Of a stretch of 64,000 nucleotides of DNA, positions 33,657 through 43,526 are shown one piece after another. Made by a program: the position numbers and the translations under genes. Numbering within the stretch: position 1 is the stretch's first letter; the number at the start of each line of letters is the position of its first letter. The stretch comes from Hawksworthiomyces lignivorus (lineage: Eukaryota > Ascomycota > Sordariomycetes > Ophiostomatales > Ophiostomataceae). Below the pieces are notes generated by a model, which saw nothing but the letters and a program-made list of their open reading frames with translations, was not told where the DNA came from and did not search any database. Location of the stretch: positions 1 through 64,000 of the forward strand of contig NTMA01000015.1 of NCBI GenBank assembly GCA_002917075.1. The letters run 5' to 3'.

Positions 33657-35626
33657 ATGTTCAACGCTGCAGCTGTCTCGTTCCTTGTCGCTGCCGTCGC
33701 ACGCACGGCTGTCGCTGGCACCGGCGTTTCTTGCACGCCGCACGACAGCTACTCTTCGTCCGTCGGCGTCTTGGGCTGCAAAATCGACACCAACCGTGTT
33801 GCCTACTGGCCTGGCTCTGTCGACTGCACCAACGTGTGCGTCAAGCTGACGTACGGCGACCGCTCCGTTCACCTGCTGCGCATTGACCAGTCCGGCGGCG
33901 CTCACGACATCAGCTACGATGCCTGGAACTACCTGCAGACCGGCCAGTCTGCTACCGCGGATCCCATCTCTGGCGGCGGTGTCGCTATGGAGTACGAGGA
34001 CGTCGACGCCTCTGAGTGCGCCAGCTTGATCCGCACCGAAGGCAACAAGCTGCCTCTGAGTGCTTCGAACAGCATGAACTTCCTGGCCAGCTGCCTGGGC
34101 GATAGCAGCAGCTGGGTCGCCCAGAACCACGTCTTGTACAACATTGACGACCCCCTCTGCACCCTGGGCTACGACGAGGTGTGCTCTCTGAACCTGGACG
34201 TCAGCAACCAGCCGAGCTGCCCGCACACGCTTGGTTTGTCGACAGCACTCACCACGACACCCGTCTACAACATCGAGTACCCCTCGGGCAAATGCGTGGA
34301 CGCAACTTCCGGCAAAGAGGTCTCCGCCAGCGTAGCCTTGGCCAGTGACGGCAGCGAAAGTGGCAGCGATAGCAGCGCTGCTGCTGGCGCTGGTGCTGCT
34401 GCCGGTGCTAGTGCCTCTGCTGGTGCTTCTGCTGCTGCTACTGCCGGCGCTAGCGCGTATGCTTATGCTAGTGCCGGTACCGGTACTACTGCAGGTAGCA
34501 ACTCTCCCACTACGACTACAGTTCCGGCAACAACCTCCACCACGGTTCCTGCTCCAGCTACCACCAGCACTTCGACGAAGCCCCAGGCCAACTCTCCTGG
34601 CATCTTCGTCGAGACGAGCCAGACGACGGCTGCGACCAGCAGCCCACAGGTAAGCAGCAAAACTTTTTCTACGTCGTCATCCTCTACGTCGTCATCCTCC
34701 TCGTCGGTGGACAGCACCGATATCACGTCTACGACCACCCAAACCTTGACCGGCACGGAGACGGTGACTTGGACAATCAGCAGTGTGACTGCTGTTACCA
34801 GCGCCGCCCCTGTGAAAGCGTCAACGTCGGTTCGGTCGTCGTCGCAAACTATATCCACTACGTCCACCATGTCCTATACGCCCACCACGTACACTCTCCC
34901 TTCTACGCCCACGACGTCTAGCACGTCGACCTCATCCACTTCGTGGACCTCATCTCACACTACGTCCTCGTCCCAGACTACGTCTCACACTACGTCCTCG
35001 TCCCAGACTACGTCTCCCACTACGTCCTCGTCCCAGGCTACGTCCCAGACTACGTCCTCATCCCAGACTACGTCTCACACTACGTCCTCGTCCCAGGCTA
35101 CGTCCCAGACTACGTCCTCATCCCGCACTCTTTCCTCTACCTCGTCCCACACACCGTCTACGTCCCACACGCTCTCACTGGTTAGTCCCTCTTTACCCCC
35201 GGCTCTGTTCCGTTGCTCCTAACCTTTGGATGTCCTTCTATGGAACACTATTCATTCGCTTTCCTTTTCTACTATAACATTTTTTTTCTGACCTCACAGC
35301 AGACCACCTCCAAGACTTCGACCAGTACTACTGCTACTGTCGCTCCGACCACGCTGTCTAAGTCTACCAAAGTGTCGACTGCAACAACGCTCTCTCGCAC
35401 GACGGTGTCGCCGACTACCTCATCCTCCTCCACTAAGAAGGCCAGCACAAGCACCGCTACGCACTCCAGCATCGCTGTTGTCGCGGCCTCCACTGGCGTC
35501 GCTGGCTCCAGCAGCACGGCGCCGGCAAAGGTGACCGTGTCTGGTGCTATGTCTTCTGACTTTGGGTCTCTCCGCTTGGCAGTGGTTCTGACCGGTGCTT
35601 GGATCGCCGGATGGATGCTGCTGTAA
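33657..35626 (+). CDS. GPI-anchored Ser/Thr-rich wall protein with Cys-rich N-terminal domain
   Basis: Two exons, 33657-35180 and 35300-35626, give 616 aa. The ATG at 33657 is chosen because the frame further upstream has only a GTG. Residues 1-20 are a signal peptide. Residues about 25-200 form a cysteine-containing globular domain (GVLGCKIDTNRVAYWPGSVDC, then NVCVKLTYG and RSVHLLRIDQSGGAHDISYDAWNYL). It resembles small secreted fungal proteins of the double-psi beta-barrel type; this assignment is tentative. Next comes an Ala/Gly/Ser block (about 240-285), then a long Thr/Ser-rich stalk with six 10-residue repeats. The end (ACSM-free, hydrophobic, SLRLAVVLTGAWIAGWMLL) looks like a GPI-attachment signal. 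The protein is probably cell-wall bound and heavily O-glycosylated. The acceptor of its intron is a NAGNAG site, allowing a one-residue variant. Confidence 0.85.
34951..35130 (+). repeat. Six-copy 30-bp minisatellite inside the GPI protein gene
   Basis: Six exact-length 30-bp units (starts at 34951, 34981, 35011, 35041, 35071, 35101), each ten codons such as SHTTSSSQTT. Units 3-4 and 5-6 are nearly the same pair, which suggests a later 60-bp duplication. Length changes in whole units would keep the frame. Confidence 0.93.
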
Positions 35627-36581
35627 GGTGGCATTGGGCATACCGCCAGGCTTTTTGCGGCTTTATGACTCTGTGAATGACATTACAAGCTCTTTCTCTC
35701 TTTTTTTTTCAGACTTCTCTGTATATATTTGAACACATTCTTTTCTCTGCACTCTTCAATCAAGAGCTGCCCTGCTTTGAAAGACACTTTCCGATCCCGC
35801 TAGGGAATAAATGGAACATCCAAGATTTGAAACCAATTTAGAACTCGAATAAATAAGTCCTCTAAATATGTCTGGCAGCTGGAATGTCGATTCCTTGTCA
35901 ATTTTCAGCGCCACCGTGTGAATGGCGCTGATTTGCGCCAGAGGTACTCGATTGAATAGTCGATCGTGAATCTTGAACTGATACATTCAAGGGCAGCAGA
36001 AAACGTCCTGTCGAGAGCTAACATCGCGAAATAACCTCCTAACCAATAATGGTGCTTATTGGTTCACTTCATACTTGTGCCATAGGGTGGCTGTCAACTT
36101 TCACCGCACGTCGCGGCATTGCGTGGCTCTTTGCCCCATTCCTGTAGATTTGGCTAGCCTGACCAGTAGAGATCCTTTGTTGTAATTCGCAGAAGGCCCA
36201 GCCCGCACCATGCATTAGTAGAGTGACGTCACGGAATTAAAGATTCTAGGCTCAACCTCCAGCCCACGCGTCTTCGCCAGAGGGATATGCTTCCTCTAAT
36301 GATATATCTTCAAAGTCTTGTTGTTGGTCGTCTTATGAAGAGAGAAATGAAGCCAGGTATCGATTTACTGGTGTGGACAAAATAATAATCTTGGCCTCCT
36401 CCGCTCACTCTGTTATATAGAGCTGTTTGCCAACACACGTGCTCACGAACAGCTCTGATTCAGAGCCCCCACGACTTTAGCAGGCCAAGCCGACAGCGCT
36501 GGGTTCTTCTCTTTTCCCGAGGGCATATCCGAGTAGTGATATCTTACGGCTGCCGCAGCTCTACCAATCGAAGAAAAACCA
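35627..36581. other. Intergenic region between GPI protein and C2 protein genes
   Basis: 3' flank of the GPI protein and promoter of the C2 gene. Short frames only; no gene or structured element supported. Confidence 0.5.
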
Positions 36582-38548
36582 ATGACGGCGGGGATGCAGA
36601 ATACACTCGCTACGCGCAACGCTTCAAACGCGACACACGATGAACCGCAACCGCAGACAAACGGTGACGCAAATGCTCAGTCAAAGAAACAAGAATCACC
36701 TACGAGCGGACGAGAGGTTGCGAATGAGCAAGAAAGTTTCGGAAATGCCGATGGCATCACAAAACATCGCCGCGCCACCGAGCTGAAAGACAAGCTCGTC
36801 ATGGAACGAGACAAGCTCGCCGAAAAGACAGAGCGCATCCGTGACAAGACGAAGCCCCCAGGCGGCTACGATAGGACACCGCTACCCCACAGCGAGCCGG
36901 GCTACACTCTGAAATTCACCTTTCACCGCGCCACCAATCTGCCTGCAGCAGACCTCAGCAGCACCTCTGCCGACCCCTTTGTCCGGGCGACGCTGACGGC
37001 CGACCTCCCTACCCGCCACAAAGAGGACCCAGAAATGGTCCATCGCACACGAACGATCCACCGGTCGACAGCGCCCGTCTGGGACGAAGACTGGATCGTC
37101 GCCAACATCCCAGCGACCGGGTTTCGTCTCAAATGCCGACTGTACGACGAGGACTCGGCTGATCTCGACGACCGGCTAGGAAATGTAACCTACGAAGCGG
37201 GTGATATCAGCGAAAAGTGGCCTGGTCTCGACCACGCGCAGTTCGATGTCAAAAAGCGCATGGGCAGCAAGCGCGCGTACTTTTTCAAAACGGCCAGCTC
37301 GCTCATGCACGGAGGGACAAGCATCACACCACTACTCGAGTTAAGCATTCAAGTTCTCGGCCGCTCCGACCCGCCAGGAGGCAGGATGTATACCGTGGGG
37401 CCAACCCAGTGGGTGCGGCATTTCTCGCCGATGATCGGGCGGCTCACGGGAACCCGCGTCAATAAGGACGAGCGCGAGGACGAAAACTCTCTAGACGCCG
37501 CCCATCAGCCCGTCACCGACAAGAAGCAAGGCAAGCATCTGAAGAAATATGAGTCAGTAGCCGGGCCGTCTTCTCAATGTGCAATGATTCCCATGCTAAT
37601 TCCTGCAGCTTCCAAGCCTGTGAGATTCAGCTCCAGGGGCCAGTTCCCGAGAAGCTGTACCACCGCTACGTCGAGTTCCGGCCCATTATCGGCCGCATGT
37701 TCTCGGCCCACGGGCTGCGGGGCCGCATCCTCAACACCGCCCTCCACAAGCAGCACAACCGCGTCTACAACTTCAGCGGATCTACAGAGTACGGATCGTT
37801 TGAAGCATGTTCTGAGCAAGCCTCTCTGCAGTTTCTGAAGATGGTGCATTTCGACGAAGGGGGCCGCATCTTCACCTACGCACTCTCGCTAGACAGCGTC
37901 CTGCGGTTCACGGAGACCGGCAGAGAATTCGGCATCGATCTTCTGTCCAAGCACACGATGCACTCGAACGTCGAGACGTACATTGCTTTTTCCGGCGAGT
38001 TCTTCATCCGCCGCCTCTCCAAGCCGACGCACGAGTCCTCCCAGCAGATGCCTGCTGCGCCAACTCCCCTCCAAGAGCACAATCCCGCTGGTCCACCCAC
38101 GGAAGCACCGCCTCATCAGCCGGGCTACTACGAGCTAATCATCGACAACGACTCGGGCACATACCGCCCAGACAAGTCGCTGCTGCCCCTCTTGAAGCAA
38201 TTTTTGGAGCACAACTTTCCTGGACTGGGGGTGGTGGCCATGCACTGGGAAAACGAGACGCTCCAGGAGATGAAAAATGCCCAGCTGAAGATCAAGAAGA
38301 AGGAGGGTCACGTTGTGCACATGGTGCTCAACCGCCGCCCAAGTGCCAGCTCACTAGGCTCGTCGGATGAGAGCCGACTCAATGCGATGGACGGGCCCGA
38401 CGGCGAGGATGGCCTATCGGGGAAACACAAAAAGACCAAGATGGAGCTGGCCTGGGATCTCTTGGAGGACCCGAGTCGCATCAAGGACCTGCATAGCGCC
38501 ATAGGCTGGAATCGTGCATCCGGCGAAGGATCGGGGCAAGCGAAGTAG
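36582..38548 (+). CDS. C2-domain protein of unknown function
   Basis: Two exons, 36582-37552 and 37609-38548, give 636 aa. The 56-nt intron (GTCAGT..CTGCAG with a CTAAT branch site) falls after KHLKKY. The N terminus (1 to about 75) is charged and looks disordered, with a short helical KDKLVMERDKLAEKTERIRDK segment. A C2 domain follows at about 105-230: YTLKFTFHRATNLPAADLSSTSADPFV, then the Asp-rich loop LYDEDSADLDDRLGN. C2 domains bind membranes, often with calcium, and the Asp residues needed for calcium are at least partly present. The second half (about 325-560) holds an unfamiliar conserved region (RYVEFRPIIGRMFSAHGLRGRILNTAL, HTMHSNVETYIAFSGEFFIRRL) that I cannot assign. There is no transmembrane helix or signal peptide. 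A role at a membrane surface is inferred from the C2 domain alone. Confidence 0.85.
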
Positions 38549-38972
38549 CTGAGCAAATGTGGCCGAGTACTCACGATCGTGAGCTCTTAATTAGCGAGCA
38601 TGGCAGGTTCCATTACGTTAACAAAGCTTTACATACAATTTTGTGATTTTTATTCCCCCGATTATTAGTATATATCCTATTTGACAGGCCCAAAATCCAA
38701 TATTGGTGGTAGGAGTTGGTCGATTTTCGAGCGTTTTTAAGACAAACCTGACCAGCAAGAGACTTCAGAAGTACAGCTTTTTGCTCAAAATGTTCTCGAC
38801 GTAGAAGGTGGTAGCAGCTGACTAAGCACGGGTGATTTGCCAGAACACAGGTTATCTTATCGCCACAGCCGAAGCAGCCCACCTTACTTGGAAATTTACG
38901 ACTGCAAAGAAAACTTCCATAGCTTCGTTGGATCCTCCGCAGTTGTATTAGAGAAAGCTGATCTCTAACAGA
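38549..38972. other. Spacer between C2 protein and COX23
   Basis: Short A+T-rich spacer holding the C2 gene 3' flank and the COX23 promoter. The overlapping minus-strand frame (to 39107) is a shadow without features. Confidence 0.5.
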
Positions 38973-39462
38973 ATGGCCGGTGAAGCAAGAGTTGAATCGG
39001 GCAAGGACGAAGAAAAGGACAGTGGGAGTCCAGCTGCGACGTGGACGCCTCAGGTCCGGGAAAAATTTGAAACGTACGGTGACGAACAGCTTCAGTTTAA
39101 AGTCCATTCACCACGTCTTCTCTAGCAGATACTTATCCCTTAACTTCAGGAAAAGCAAGAGCGAGTATCTCGACCCCTGCCAGGAGACCGCAGCCAAAAG
39201 TATTCGGTGCTTGCACCGCAACGGCGGCGACCGGTCAATGTGCCAGGATTACTTCCAGTATGTTGAAGCTAATAGAAACACGGACAGATGGGGGATTCTT
39301 CTTCACCAATACTAACATTTCGTCAGGGCCTACCGAGAGTGCAAGAAAAATTGGGTATGTCTTTGACTCCGAGGACGACTTGGGAAGATTTCCAGGTTCC
39401 TAACCAACCTACAGTTAGACAAACGGAAAGAAGAACGGAAGAAAGCCGGATCGTTCTTCTGA
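38973..39462 (+). CDS. COX23: Cytochrome c oxidase assembly factor, twin CX9C (Cox23)
   Basis: Four exons, 38973-39073, 39150-39257, 39327-39354 and 39415-39462, encode only 94 aa. The family sequence fixes each junction: KFET joins [14 protein letters not shown] joins AYRECKKNW, and NW joins [10 protein letters not shown]. Two CX9C motifs are exact: C44-C54 ([12 protein letters not shown]) and C65-C75 (MCQDYFQAYREC), the coiled-coil-helix-coiled-coil-helix fold. Cox23 lives in the mitochondrial intermembrane space, is oxidised by Mia40, and helps assemble cytochrome c oxidase, probably through copper handling. The N terminus is acidic with no presequence, as expected for Mia40 substrates. 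The third exon is only 28 nt. Confidence 0.92.
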
Positions 39463-39925
39463 GAGCAGCCTCTTTTCACAAAGGAGACACAATAACCCGT
39501 GGCCGCCTTGCTAGCAATGACGTTGATAACCAGAGATGTAGATGTAACAAAACATGTATAATAATACGGCGTGATTACACTAGGGATGTTAATTCAGGAA
39601 TGCTAAACGTCCTTTGATGTTGGGCGGTGACATGTACATATGAAAATAGCAAAACAGAACTGAGTATTCACTGCATATTGAACAAGCCAAAAGCTTTCCA
39701 CGCAACTAGTCATGTGGCTGACGTTGCGTTCGGAGGATAGGGAGTAGGGGACAAAGGTGATGCTCCAAAACATCGTGACGCCACGGAGCGCTCTATTTAC
39801 CAAGCAAGGTCCGGCCAACTGCACGTAAACAAATAGAAGGCACAGTTTAATCCAAGTCACACCTCTCGACAGCAAGCCAGCAAAAAAGAAAGCTCAAAAA
39901 GAACAAGAACAAAAGACCACCGAAT
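39463..39925. other. Spacer between COX23 and tRNA-Pro
   Basis: COX23 3' flank and the downstream side of the minus-strand tRNA, including its oligo(T) terminator. The minus frame 39603-39875 has no recognisable content. Confidence 0.5.
39911..39914 (-). terminator. Pol III terminator of tRNA-Pro
   Basis: On the minus strand a TTTT run begins 12 nt after the tRNA 3' end, with a second T5 run at 39896-39900 as backup. Such runs end RNA polymerase III transcripts. Confidence 0.7.
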
Positions 39926-40030
39926 GGGCTCAGTCGGGGATCGAACCCGAGACCTCACGCATTTTACAGTTAGTTTCTGCAAAGGGGAAAATGACCCGAA
40001 GCATGAATCATACCACTAGACCACTGAGCC
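39926..40030 (-). tRNA. tRNA-Pro (anticodon CGG), with intron
   Basis: Reading the minus strand from 40030, the acceptor arm GGCTCAG pairs with CTGAGCC at the 3' end. The D arm (GTCTAGTGGTATGAT) is normal. The anticodon stem CATGC pairs with GCGTG once a 33-nt intron is removed, leaving the loop TTCGGGT with anticodon CGG at 39998-39996. The T arm TCGGG-TTCGATC-CCCGA is perfect. The intron (39994-39962) sits one base after the anticodon, the usual eukaryotic place. It reads CCG proline codons. The mature molecule is 72 nt before CCA addition. Conserved A and B box promoters are inside the gene. Confidence 0.96.
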
Positions 40031-41321
40031 GGTTGTCTATTCCAATGATGGCTGATGCCGGAGCGGATCCGCTTCTTTGGTTCATAACGGCGCGCAAAGT
40101 TAGCTTGCAACCTCGCAACCCTCCGGCTTCCAGCTTATTTTTGTTTCTTCATATAATTTTGAAGAGAGGGTTCCTGAGAAGAAGTGCAAAGTTCCTCATT
40201 TCTTTTTTTTCTTTTTCTTTTTCTTTTTTTTTTTTTTAAAAAAAAATCCTTTTACCTATATGACTGTTGCTGTAAGTGCTTTTCAGAAGACAGGACAATC
40301 CGGCAACAAATGCATCCAGAAGTCATCGCCATTACATGTATCCCATCATTATTTGTACCAATATGGCAGACCTCCTGGGAGGTGCATCTAAACAATACTA
40401 CAGCATTAGAAAAAGATATAGAATTACAACTAGTCATAAACATTGCACCTAATTCAATTCTTAAATGTGAATAATAAATATAGTATATCCCACCTGCCAT
40501 GTCTGTCAGCCTCCTTCTTGCCTGCAAAAAGATATCCGTCAAGATCACGTATCGATTTCTCTTCGACTTCTTTCCATCTTTATCATTCCCGGCTAAACGA
40601 AGAAGACTTGGAATTGGTTTATCCCAAGAAATTTTCACAATATTTTCTTGCTGGCTTTATCTGCAAGACATCCCAAATACCAGCGCCTCTGGAACAAACC
40701 TGTAGTTTGCGCCATATGCCCATGGAAACGGGTCAACGATATATAATCAACTTTCCGGATAATTGAAATTTAAAGAACCGCCGCGACTAGATATATCTTC
40801 GGCCAATTTCAGCCAGGAAGAACGAAAGAGTCACTAAACTATTAGGCGTGATTGGCTTAGCCCATTTCATATCTCTTTTGCCCCGTCCTTTGAAAATACT
40901 AGCCGTTTATCTTGTGTTGTCATCCAAGATAGATTAATTACTCGGGCATGAGGGCGCTCTTACCTGGGCAACGGCAATTAGGAATACAATTCCCTTGGAG
41001 ACAAACACGATGTTCCTGGTACAGTGGGCTTTTCGTTTTGCTTTCGGATGTCACGGCCATCAATAGGGGAGAGGGGTTAGATGGGCCAGTTATCAATCAA
41101 GTTTATATGTCCGCTTCCTATATTGAAAAAGGTTGACCGACAGACGTTGGAGAGGACCCCGGTGCTCTAATTTTTACTCTTCTATCGTCAGTCTTGCAAC
41201 ATCTTTCTACGTGTTGCCGTTTCTGCTTGTATCTCTTGTCAGCTCGGCGTAGTTAGCATCAGCCATTTCCCAATTCTAGGTGACCAGACATAGTTAAAGA
41301 TAGCAAGTCAAGGTATCCAAC
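40031..41321. other. Spacer upstream of the first DUF1996 gene
   Basis: Includes a T-rich stretch (about 40200-40238) and A+T-rich sequence; later part is the DUF1996 gene promoter. Frames near 40184-40766 carry no domain. No gene seen. Confidence 0.5.
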
Positions 41322-42616
41322 ATGCAGTTGACGACTGTTACCGCTGCGGCGGCATTCTTCTTGGCTAGGGAAGCCCTGGCCCAGCAAATGATGCGCTTCT
41401 CCTGCTCTCAGCTGGTTATTGAGCGCCTGGACCCCCTGGTGAATCCTGGCGTCCTGGAGTCACCGCACATGCACCAGGTTGTCGGTGGCAACTCGTTCGC
41501 CGCCAACATGGACCCATCGATTAACGATCCTGCAAAGAATTCTACTTGCACGAGCTGCACCTTCTCTGAGGACTTCTCCAACTACTGGACAGCCAACCTC
41601 TATTTCCGAGCGCGCAATGGTACATTCAAGCGCGTGCCTCAGATGGCCAACCAAGGGCTGCGGGCTGACGGCGGCGTGACGGTTTACTACATTCCGCCGT
41701 ACGATGGCCACACGAATGTGACGGCCTTTAAGCCGGTATGCCTAGCTTGGGGAAGATACAGCCCTCGGTGATCGAGCAATGCATAGCGTAGGTGAGGCTA
41801 ACTTTGGCTGCACAGGGCTTCCGCATGCTTGTCGGCGACGCTATGCTCCGCTCTCCTCGCGGTCAGCAGCGCCAGATCTGCCATCGCTGCTTCAGCACGA
41901 TCGAGCAGGTTCCGTTTGGTGGCGCACCTTGCACGGGAGCAGACACGCAGGCTCTCCCCAGCGGCTTCTGCCAAGGAGGTATTCGCACAACGATCACGTT
42001 CCCCACCTGCTGGGACGGCAAAAACACAGACAGCCCAGACCACAAGAGCCACGTCGCATACCCGGCGACCGGCACGTTCGAATCGACGGGCATCTGCCCA
42101 GCAAGCCACCCTATCCGTCTCCCCCAACTCATGTATGAAGTCATGTGGGATACCCGGCCGTTCAACGACAAGAGTCTGTGGCCTGAGGACGGCTCGCAGC
42201 CATTCGTCTACAGCACGGGTGACAAGTACGTTCACCCCGATTGAGCTCTGGCCTGGCTTTAACTTCTACTCTGCATCTCTGTCTATATTTTCTTTTGTCC
42301 CATGATTAACACTAATGCATCTTGTATAGGAACGGCTACTCCCAGCACGGTGACTACATTTTTGGCTGGAAGGGCGATGCCTTGCAGCGTGCCCTGGATC
42401 ACCGCTGCGGTAACGACCGGTGCAGCGTGCTTCAGACACAGTCGTCAGAGGAGGCGATGAAGTGCACCAAGGCCCAGACAGCCAAGGATCCCGTCGATGA
42501 CTGTAAGAAAATCATTTCTATCATAAATAAAACTCAACTCGCCAGCGCGTCAACATCTATACTAACATTGGTGTGTAGGGATCGAGAGACTTCCCGGAGA
42601 CGCTGAGCTGTTTTAA
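41322..42616 (+). CDS. Secreted DUF1996 protein, paralogue A
   Basis: Four exons, 41322-41735, 41816-42225, 42330-42502 and 42579-42616, give 344 aa. Residues 1-20 are a signal peptide. The rest is one DUF1996 domain: [91 protein letters not shown] and [10 protein letters not shown]. Paired cysteines suit an exported disulfide-bonded protein. The last exon supplies only [15 protein letters not shown]1996 proteins are common fungal secreted or wall-associated proteins, sometimes fused to WSC domains; none is fused here and no GPI signal is present. The biochemical function is unknown. It is a clear paralogue of the gene at 52351 but carries one more intron (42226-42329) at the GDK/NGYSQ junction. 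Confidence 0.9.
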
Positions 42617-43526
42617 TCCATACGGACGGCTTCACAATTTCTAGTTCTTTCATGGTTATGCCGGCTTGGACAGCCTGCCACTCTTACATTTATTTCATAT
42701 TACATTCACAATTGTTTATTCTCGTATAAAACATTTAAGAAAATAATACACATTCTCCAAGACACCGAGCTCTTTCCAGTCGTGGATTTTTGATCAAAAT
42801 GTAGAAAAAAAAAAAAAAAAAGTAATCACATGGTATGTAATAAATCACGAACAACTGTACGATTTCAAGCAGAAATGCAAATTCTTTCAATTGGCGCCGA
42901 GAGCGAGAAATATGCCATGATTTTCATTAATCTGCGGCGAGCCGTCGCCGCCGCGGAGTGAGACCAGACCGCATTGTCTACACATACCACTCACGCGTAG
43001 ATTCCCGTCTTTATTAGAGGGGCATTTGATTTGAACAGCTTCCAGCGAGAAAAACATGAGAGATCCAAAACAAAAATCTATCTCAGCACTGTAAACTCAC
43101 AAGCTATAGTACTTGAGTGCCATTTTGCGTCGCTGTAGAGGACAGAATACAAACTCAAAAGACGGAACAGGCGTAAAGGCCAAGCACTAACTCGTAATAT
43201 TTACCCCAGAATTTTGCATAATGAATTGTTGCCTCCCGCTTTTCTGTCAATTCATTTCGAGACCGGCACCACTTCCGTATTTCTCTTCCTTCTGCGTGGA
43301 CGATGTATCAGAAGATGGCTCGAATAAAAAGGGCTAAAAAAATACCACCAAAGAAAAGATAGAATAAGGTAGAAGAGAGAGCATGTGTATCATTCCGTTG
43401 CACGGTGTGTGCAATACTTTTACTTGAGCTGCATCCTTTTCTTGGCATTTATCACCTCTCAACTTCTTTGGCACTGACAGCACTCGTTTTTTGGCCGCTG
43501 CTTCTTCTCACTACGATGCAGGCGGC
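42617..43526. other. Spacer between DUF1996 A and the glycosyltransferase
   Basis: Contains a 17-nt A run (42805-42821), then the glycosyltransferase promoter and leader. An ATG at 43515 in another frame precedes the chosen start by 12 nt. No gene seen. Confidence 0.5.

Noticed and set aside
34943..35185. Second open frame (SHYVLVPDYV repeats) across the minisatellite
   Set aside because: Each 30-bp unit keeps all frames periodic; the main frame with signal peptide and GPI end is the gene.
43491..43526. Glycosyltransferase start at 43491
   Set aside because: That codon is TTG; the ATG at 43527 gives a short tail and membrane anchor as expected.
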